Source: Bacteroidota bacterium
GTDB taxonomy: Bacteria > Bacteroidota > Bacteroidia > Bacteroidales > Bacteroidaceae
Assembly: GCA_023458215.1 (NCBI GenBank)
Contig: JAEXAJ010000165.1
Coordinates: forward strand, 1 to 21,263
DNA length: 21,263 nt
Direction: 5' to 3'
Below, piece after piece: positions 15,635 to 21,263 of this stretch (the first letter of the stretch is position 1; each line of letters opens with the position of its first letter). A program made the position numbers and the translations under genes. The notes beneath the pieces were generated by a model, which searched no databases, had not been told where the DNA came from, and was given only the letters and a program-made list of their open reading frames with translations.

Positions 15635-18600
15635 TTATTTTGATGGATATACTTTGATTGTTTTAGTAACATAAGCATCTTTCACCTTATCGAAATCCAC
15701 GTTGAAAGTATAGACGCCTTTGGCATTCTTCACTTCAGAAGATACTCCTTCTATGCGCTCATAACCATCGGGCAGATATAAATCAAGCGGACAAGTTGTT
15801 TTCGAACGCCCTTCTACAACAACCTCCAACACTCCATTCACCACACATTGGCTTATCACGTGAATACCTTTCGATATTTCTTCGTATTGTGAAAGACGAT
15901 ATGCCGGCTGAGCAGACATACCTTCACGGAATGTTATTTCTACAGAAGCATTCTTGTCCAAAGCAATAGCTAGGTCTATCACAACGTATTCTCCGTTATC
16001 AAGTAGCTCATACGTTATTTTTTCACCATTCACACGTACCTGTTCAACTCGAGTACCGGGAGCGAGCATCGGACGGAAATTGACTGTAACGGGACGGGTT
16101 GAGGTTAAGTTATACACCTGTTTGCCTTTCTCCTTTGTCATATCTAAAGATAGGGAAGCATCCGCCATACGCAGATTCTTCACTTGCAATGAATTCCAAT
16201 GAAAAGGCAGGCGAGGTGCCAATACCATCCGTTTGTTCATAGCATCGGGTACAAAGCCCAGCATACCTTCTACAGTAGGTTGCAACACCATTGTTTCCGA
16301 CCAGCATTGGTGTAGGGTTACACCCGAAGGTTTGTACACCAGTCCATTGATTACTTCGGGAACGCGTCCGTGGGAAATGCCTTTATAATTCAACATATTA
16401 GACATGATATGTGAAAATCCCTGGTTATAACGGCCTACTTGATACTCTGCCAAAGCTGTCCATCCCGTGAACAAAGGCCATACGCTGCCAAAGTGATAAG
16501 CTGTAGGATTAAAGATAGAATGTGTATCGTCTATCATGCGTACTCCCCAATCAGCCGAATATCGACCGGAAGCAAAATCTTTAACCATGCGATAAGATTT
16601 TTCGGCATCCGTCACCCCCATATAAACAGGTACTGTTGTCAATACAATGCACTCATCTGTAAAACTGCCGTCCTTACGTTTACCGTAATTGAAGTAACCT
16701 TTCTCATTCCAGAAATCACGGTTGATAATCTTATTAACGATTTTGGCTTCTGCTGCATATTTAGCCTCATTCTCCGTATCTCCAACCTGTGCAGCCAAAT
16801 AAGCAGCGTCATTCAAAGCCGCATTCCATAAACCGGAAAGATAAAATTCAGTATGCGATCCATAAAGCTCGCCACCTTCGAGCCAGCCATGACCTACATT
16901 TGTAATTTCTATCAGGTGGTCACCATCCGTATCTGTGGAGTAGCAGTAGTTCATTGCCCGAACAATAGCAGATGAATGTTGCTTGATAAACTCAATATCT
17001 CCGGTAGCCCGCAGATAACGCGCCATCAAGTTCACAAACAATGGTGTGGCATCCGAAGCGTCAAAATGTACAGAACCGCTGGAAGTTAGTTCATGGTATA
17101 TTTTACCATCCACTTGTTGATAGCGAATCAAGGTTTCCAACACTTCACGAACGGTCTGGAAATCTCCTAAACCAGCAAAAGCAAAGGCGGACCAAACAGC
17201 ATCACGACCAAAGTACCACGCATATCCCGGACGTCCGCTCACTTTATGAGCCCCACCCCATCCACGACGGGAAGTAGAATAGCCTGCCATCAATGAAGTG
17301 CCTATGCCCGGTGTTTCTACAATAAATTGTGCCGAGCTGAGGGTAGCCCAGCACAAACCTTCATTAAATAGTGTGTCAGGAGTCGTAATAGACAAATTAT
17401 CATTCAGATAATCAGTATAATAGTTTTGGCTTGTGTTGAAAATATCCTGTGGCGATTTCATGGCGACGGCATACTCCGCAAGAGCTTTATCAAGTCCTTC
17501 GTTGCCTGCTACCATAAACAAGTCTATAGCCTGTTTATCCGCCACCTCATAAGACACGGAAGAGGCTACCTGCAATTTGTCCGTACTGACACCTTGCGGT
17601 TGCCCACCCGGATAGTTGAAGTTATCAAAGCGACCTGCTAACAGAGGTTTTCCCGGTAAATTGGCTCCAACAAGCGAAACAAACTCTTTATTCACATCAC
17701 GAACAATAAATGCGTTAGCTGCTTCAGACCAATGATAGAATATAGAGCCTAAAGCACTCTCGTCGTAAGGCCACATAAAGCGCAGATTACTTTTATAATC
17801 GCTTACTATACGGTGGATGGCATTACCAGTCCATTCATAATGCGCTACAATCACCGGTTTATCAACTTGTGAGGTTAAGACTTCTTTCAATTGAAAGCCA
17901 TCTCCCTGATAAGTGCGGATAATAGCATTGGCACGTAACTCAACTTTAGATTGATAAGAAGCAAGAGATACCAACGTATCTTGACCAGCTACATCGAGCC
18001 ATACACGATAATCGCGGAGCGAGAGAAAAGGATGAGTCCATATTTCTTCTATGCCCGATTTCTCTTTTGCCACCAGCACTGTTCTTCTTGAAGGCAAGTC
18101 AATGCTGGTATTCGTTGCCTCCCACTCGATGGCTTCGGCTACAGCAGGAAGTTTCCAAGCAACCGGTTGACTCATCGTTACCTTCTCAACTGCCAACTCT
18201 TCCGACACCACTTCCGTAGGATGGTCTTCCCAATAGAAAGTCTTACTATCCATAGGTTTCCCAGCTAGATAATTCAAGCAATTGCGAGTAAACTGATTCA
18301 GTATTTCCGTATGAAAATTATCTATTCCGTAGTACAAGAAACCACCGATTGCCAATATTTTACCCTTACCAACCGGAGTTTCCCAAAGCACTTTATCTTT
18401 AGGATGGTAAAAGATATATTCCCAAAGCGTACCTATCACTTTCGCATCCGCCGCTTGCGGCTTTTTATCGCCGAAGAAACCCAGTACACGGCATTGATTA
18501 TCTTCTTTGCCATGCCATGTATAAGCACCGCCAAACATCTTGTCGAACAACGGATGCTCCCGATAGGCATGGAAACCGACTTTTCTTCCGAAACCTTCGT

Positions 18601-19006
18601 CTCTGGCATCAAAAGTAGTTGCTTCAATCTGTTCGGGTTCAAGTTGCCATACATTGAGCAGGCGCACCGCTTCCATCGACAAAATCAATTTACCTCCCTT
18701 GGCAACATACTCTTTCAAAACATCACCCATCTGTTGTTCACGGTTGGTAATGGGTAAAGAATCAGGTCTATGATACCACACTATATCATAATCTGATAAA
18801 CCGGACAATCGGTCTACGGAAACTTGCTCGAAAGAAATGCTTTTCTCCGAACCTAACAGATTGCTTAATGCCGTGGTCTCTGATGCTTGTTGGCCGGCAT
18901 CACTGCCCACCAACAAAGCTACTTTCAAAGTTCGTTCACTACATGACGTAAAGACACACAGCAAACAAAAGAAAAACACTATATATCTACTACTTAAGTT
19001 CATCAT
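15635..19006 (-). CDS. Large lipoprotein: amidotransferase-like domain plus (alpha/alpha)6 glycosidase domain
   Basis: This 1123-residue protein begins with a lipoprotein signal ending FTSC, with Cys22 the likely lipidated residue. Residues about 27-255 resemble a class-I glutamine-amidotransferase-like or ThuA-like flavodoxin fold (LKVALLVGSDAG, DYDIVWYHRPD, YVAKGGKLILSMEA, GKGKILAIGGFLYYG). The position where a catalytic Cys would sit in such enzymes reads Ser-Met-Glu, so amidotransferase activity is unlikely. A beta-sandwich region follows (about 270-520). An (alpha/alpha)6 catalytic-type domain (about 525-920) recalls glycogen-debranching and trehalase-like families: GRDAVWSAF (Asp602), DASDATPLF (Asp652), GWLEGGELYG (Glu710, Glu713), RVPEV (Glu884) and CWSETM (Glu904). 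Beta-rich domains end the protein. Glu710 with Glu884 or Glu904 are plausible acid and base. An automatic label of amylo-alpha-1,6-glucosidase would be misleading for a secreted lipoprotein in this operon. The true substrate is unknown. Confidence 0.65.
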   Translation of the reverse strand: MMNLSSRYIVFFFCLLCVFTSCSERTLKVALLVGSDAGQQASETTALSNLLGSEKSISFEQVSVDRLSGLSDYDIVWYHRPDSLPITNREQQMGDVLKEYVAKGGKLILSMEAVRLLNVWQLEPEQIEATTFDARDEGFGRKVGFHAYREHPLFDKMFGGAYTWHGKEDNQCRVLGFFGDKKPQAADAKVIGTLWEYIFYHPKDKVLWETPVGKGKILAIGGFLYYGIDNFHTEILNQFTRNCLNYLAGKPMDSKTFYWEDHPTEVVSEELAVEKVTMSQPVAWKLPAVAEAIEWEATNTSIDLPSRRTVLVAKEKSGIEEIWTHPFLSLRDYRVWLDVAGQDTLVSLASYQSKVELRANAIIRTYQGDGFQLKEVLTSQVDKPVIVAHYEWTGNAIHRIVSDYKSNLRFMWPYDESALGSIFYHWSEAANAFIVRDVNKEFVSLVGANLPGKPLLAGRFDNFNYPGGQPQGVSTDKLQVASSVSYEVADKQAIDLFMVAGNEGLDKALAEYAVAMKSPQDIFNTSQNYYTDYLNDNLSITTPDTLFNEGLCWATLSSAQFIVETPGIGTSLMAGYSTSRRGWGGAHKVSGRPGYAWYFGRDAVWSAFAFAGLGDFQTVREVLETLIRYQQVDGKIYHELTSSGSVHFDASDATPLFVNLMARYLRATGDIEFIKQHSSAIVRAMNYCYSTDTDGDHLIEITNVGHGWLEGGELYGSHTEFYLSGLWNAALNDAAYLAAQVGDTENEAKYAAEAKIVNKIINRDFWNEKGYFNYGKRKDGSFTDECIVLTTVPVYMGVTDAEKSYRMVKDFASGRYSADWGVRMIDDTHSIFNPTAYHFGSVWPLFTGWTALAEYQVGRYNQGFSHIMSNMLNYKGISHGRVPEVINGLVYKPSGVTLHQCWSETMVLQPTVEGMLGFVPDAMNKRMVLAPRLPFHWNSLQVKNLRMADASLSLDMTKEKGKQVYNLTSTRPVTVNFRPMLAPGTRVEQVRVNGEKITYELLDNGEYVVIDLAIALDKNASVEITFREGMSAQPAYRLSQYEEISKGIHVISQCVVNGVLEVVVEGRSKTTCPLDLYLPDGYERIEGVSSEVKNAKGVYTFNVDFDKVKDAYVTKTIKVYPSK

Positions 19007-19024
19007 AATTACTTATTAAAAGTT

Positions 19025-21263
19025 CTACTTTGCATCCTTCACGCAACGGAAACCTACCGTTGCCTTGCGCTCGAACGAAGGAGATACACGCAACAGGTAT
19101 TGTCGGAAGTAAAGCTCGCGCGGGCCTCCCTGTATGTACCAGAAACTGGATGAAGGACGGAAGTAGCTGCCACCGCGTACCATGACATAACGATAAGATG
19201 TATTGTCGTACACGTCGTTGGTCAGTTGCCATACGCAGCCCACGAGGTCTTGCAAGCCGTATGCATTGGCACCCTTGGGATACTTGCCTACAGGATATAG
19301 CTCTCCATCGCCCAGGTTACAACGGTCGGGCTCGATCCCTTCAAGTTTCCAGACTGAGAGCGTATTAGTGATAAAGTCTTCGATGCGCTTCACGGATGTC
19401 TTCTGCGTCCAAGGCCATTCATTACCTTTCGGAGTCTGGGCAGCATACTGCCACTCCATCTCGGTGGGCAGACGCTTACCTGCCCAAGTGGCATAGGCTT
19501 GTGCATCTTCCAAGGTGACGTAGATAACCGGATGGCTCTCCATTCCGGCAGGAATGGTTCCATTCTGCCAATGTTTCAGAAAGTTCTCCTTATCGGCCGG
19601 CTGATAGCCCGAGGCATCGAGGAAGGCTTTGTATTGGGCGTTGGTCACAGGATGCTTATCCATATAGAACTTCTTCATGGGTACGGATTCGCCCTTGCGG
19701 GTCATGTCTTCGGGGTAGGCAATGAAGGAGTCGCCAATGCGGTAGTTATCACAACGGAAGTTTCCGGCAGGGATGGTGACCATACCTTTGGGAGCTTTCG
19801 CAGTGGGTGTAGTACGGGTAATGGAGGAAATCATACGTGGTGTGCCGGGCAGCACGTCAATAACACGCTCGTCTAGCAAGGTAGCTCCGTCAAAGAGCTG
19901 AACAATAAACTTACCCTCGTAGCCGGGGAAGGCTTCGAGCAGACGGATGGTTTGCTGTGCGGTACTATACTCTTTCGGCTCTTTCTCGTAAGAAGGTATG
20001 CCACCCCAGATACGTATCTTATTACCTTTCGTTGCCGAGAAGGTAAGCTCATCGCTCTTCAAGTCTACTTTCAGCAGACAAGGCAGTTGGGCAATGGCAC
20101 TCACGGTGCTTTCGTTATTGGTGCCCAACTCAAAGGAGTTGAAAGCGTCTACCTGTGCGGGAATGTACCATTTGCCGTCACGCTGTGCCGGGGTGAGTTC
20201 GTTGTGCGCAAAGAGGTCTACAAAGTGCATGTCTTCGTGGGGAGCTACCTCAAACAAGAGTCCCTTGAATCCTTCGGGGCGAAGGTTATAGAGGGTATAG
20301 AGGGTTTTATCGGCGGTAGGCCATTGATTAACGTAGATACTGTCTGTGAGCGTAGGCAGCAGTGGCTTGTAGTCGAAGTTGAGGAATGCCTCACCATTCT
20401 CGCGCTGAATGCGGAGCAGCTTGCCCCAATAGCGCATCTGATCGTCGGAGAACTCGAACTTGCCGGGGCCGAAGTTGTTCATCTCAGTGCCATAGCCATT
20501 GAAGAAAGATACATTGAACTCCCGACGAATGGGCTCTTTGCCCTCCTCGGCCACACGGAAGATGGCGAAATCGGGTTTAATGAGCTTGTTCAGATTCAGC
20601 ATCGGGCAGTAGTAAAGTGCATTGTGTACGCGTCCCGAAGGAATGCCCTGCATGTCTACAGGAACAGCCATGCCTTCGCTGTACATAATCACACCGGGGC
20701 GGGCGGCATCGGCAGCATCTTGCAACTCCTTGCTCGAACCGCCTTTGGTATCGAGTACAAATCCATCAATATTCACTGCCTTGGTGATGGTAGTCATTCC
20801 ATCGAAGTGCCCTTCGCTGGAGCGGGTGCTCTCATCCCAAGGATTGTAGCACACAAAGAACTTGGTGCCCATTTCGTGACACTGGTTTGATATCTCTTTC
20901 AGTTTGCCATAACCGCCGGGCAGGTCGCGGAACATGTCCCACTGGTTACGCTGATCCATGCCCAGTGCGGGCCAGGTGGGCCAGATGCTATATACGTCAT
21001 ATCCGCCCATGAGCTTCTTCATCCGTTGCAAATGCTCCTTCACGTGGAATTTGCCGTCGGTATAGTCATAGAAGCGGGTATCCCAGTTCATCATCAGGTT
21101 GACGGCATAGCAGGAGCGGAACCATTTGAGGTCTTCGCGTTGCAGCAGTGAGTCGTCAAACGTGCCCGGTTCGACGTCGTAGAGGTAGCGCTTCTGAAAC
21201 ATCAGACGAAGTCCTTCGCGCCAGTCGCCCCGATAGTAGTCCAGCCAGATGTTGTAGCTGACC
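19025..21263 (-). CDS. TIM-barrel-like protein fused to FGE/SUMF1-like domain (partial, N-terminus outside window)
   Basis: The reading frame is open to the right edge: 20 residues precede the first internal Met, and the visible part is 745 residues. The start and any signal peptide are beyond the window. The N-terminal half looks like a TIM-barrel glycosidase-like fold (MGGYDVYSIWPTW, KLKEISNQCHEMGTKFFVCY). Candidate acidic residues are the Asp encoded at 20750-20752 (GFVLDTKGG) and the Glu at 20675-20677 (MYSEGMAV). A beta-rich linker follows. The C-terminal part (about 19025-19800) is a formylglycine-generating-enzyme/SUMF1 fold: MVTIPAGNF, PVTNAQYKAFL, GKRLPTEMEWQYAA, GLQDLVGCVWQLT, VRGGSY and VGFRC. 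The two active-site cysteines that follow the RGGS motif in true FGE are absent; the segment reads SYFRPSSSFWY. It is therefore unlikely to activate sulfatases and may bind substrate or partner. It lies 18 bp upstream of the 1123-residue gene and has higher GC than the rest of the operon. Confidence 0.7.
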   Translation of the reverse strand, partial: VSYNIWLDYYRGDWREGLRLMFQKRYLYDVEPGTFDDSLLQREDLKWFRSCYAVNLMMNWDTRFYDYTDGKFHVKEHLQRMKKLMGGYDVYSIWPTWPALGMDQRNQWDMFRDLPGGYGKLKEISNQCHEMGTKFFVCYNPWDESTRSSEGHFDGMTTITKAVNIDGFVLDTKGGSSKELQDAADAARPGVIMYSEGMAVPVDMQGIPSGRVHNALYYCPMLNLNKLIKPDFAIFRVAEEGKEPIRREFNVSFFNGYGTEMNNFGPGKFEFSDDQMRYWGKLLRIQRENGEAFLNFDYKPLLPTLTDSIYVNQWPTADKTLYTLYNLRPEGFKGLLFEVAPHEDMHFVDLFAHNELTPAQRDGKWYIPAQVDAFNSFELGTNNESTVSAIAQLPCLLKVDLKSDELTFSATKGNKIRIWGGIPSYEKEPKEYSTAQQTIRLLEAFPGYEGKFIVQLFDGATLLDERVIDVLPGTPRMISSITRTTPTAKAPKGMVTIPAGNFRCDNYRIGDSFIAYPEDMTRKGESVPMKKFYMDKHPVTNAQYKAFLDASGYQPADKENFLKHWQNGTIPAGMESHPVIYVTLEDAQAYATWAGKRLPTEMEWQYAAQTPKGNEWPWTQKTSVKRIEDFITNTLSVWKLEGIEPDRCNLGDGELYPVGKYPKGANAYGLQDLVGCVWQLTNDVYDNTSYRYVMVRGGSYFRPSSSFWYIQGGPRELYFRQYLLRVSPSFERKATVGFRCVKDAK

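Noticed and set aside
15635..19006. Glycogen debranching enzyme (amylo-alpha-1,6-glucosidase)
   Set aside because: Only the general (alpha/alpha)6 motifs agree. The protein is an exported lipoprotein in an arabinose-type glycosidase operon, and the neighbours have no link to glycogen.
19952..20890. Long open frame of 312 codons on the plus strand
   Set aside because: It lies entirely antisense to the SUMF1-fusion gene, has no recognisable domain, and is expected from the higher GC content and codon bias of the real gene.
19025..21263. Functional sulfatase-activating formylglycine-generating enzyme
   Set aside because: The cysteine pair needed for catalysis is missing after the RGGS motif, and no sulfatase is encoded in the window.

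Overview
The window looks like chromosomal DNA of a gut-type Bacteroides or a close relative. The evidence is AT-leaning DNA, a TAnnTTTG promoter element of the Bacteroides type, secreted and lipoprotein glycosidases in long operons, a TPR/membrane/HTH one-component regulator, and an OMP beta-barrel protein with an N-terminal carboxypeptidase-regulatory-like domain. The genus is inferred from gene style; no rRNA or other taxonomic marker is present. No tRNA, rRNA, insertion sequence or CRISPR array was seen.

Region 1 (1-2444, plus strand) is a peroxide-detoxification pair, ahpC and ahpF. Between them lies a 170-bp array of about seven and a half imperfect 22-23 bp units, most centred on a small palindrome of the type GGAAACG-nn-CGTTTCC.

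Region 2 (2472-6751) is a divergent pair. On the minus strand is a regulator with a secretion signal or first membrane segment, periplasmic TPR-like repeats, one membrane helix and a C-terminal LuxR/GerE-like helix-turn-helix. On the plus strand is a 768-residue outer-membrane beta-barrel protein. A 278-bp gap between them holds candidate promoter -7 elements pointing both ways. The pair is closed on the right by a strong hairpin (6774-6813) suited to terminating transcription from both sides.

Region 3 (6880-21263, minus strand) is a tight run of six secreted carbohydrate-active genes that begins beyond the right edge. In transcription order they are: a TIM-barrel-like protein fused to a formylglycine-generating-enzyme-like (SUMF1) domain (partial); a 1123-residue lipoprotein with an amidotransferase-like N-terminal domain and an (alpha/alpha)6 glycosidase domain; a 675-residue DUF1680/GH127-like protein; a GH3 enzyme with a PA14 insertion; a canonical GH127 beta-L-arabinofuranosidase lipoprotein; and a second, 682-residue DUF1680/GH127-like paralogue. 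Gaps of 18, 8, 6, 171 and 53 bp suggest one operon, possibly with an internal promoter or processing site in the 171-bp gap.

Three proteins with the GH127-type Glu-x-Cys plus Cys-Cys zinc/thiolate site, together with a GH3 of the beta-xylosidase/alpha-L-arabinofuranosidase type, suggest breakdown of a plant glycan or glycoprotein rich in L-arabinofuranose or related sugars. No SusC/SusD pair or hybrid two-component sensor lies in the window, so the rest of any polysaccharide utilization locus would be to the right or absent. The most unusual items are the SUMF1-like domain that lacks the catalytic cysteines, the divergent acid/base loop in the two large GH127-like paralogues, the two-domain 1123-residue lipoprotein, and the palindromic array between ahpC and ahpF.
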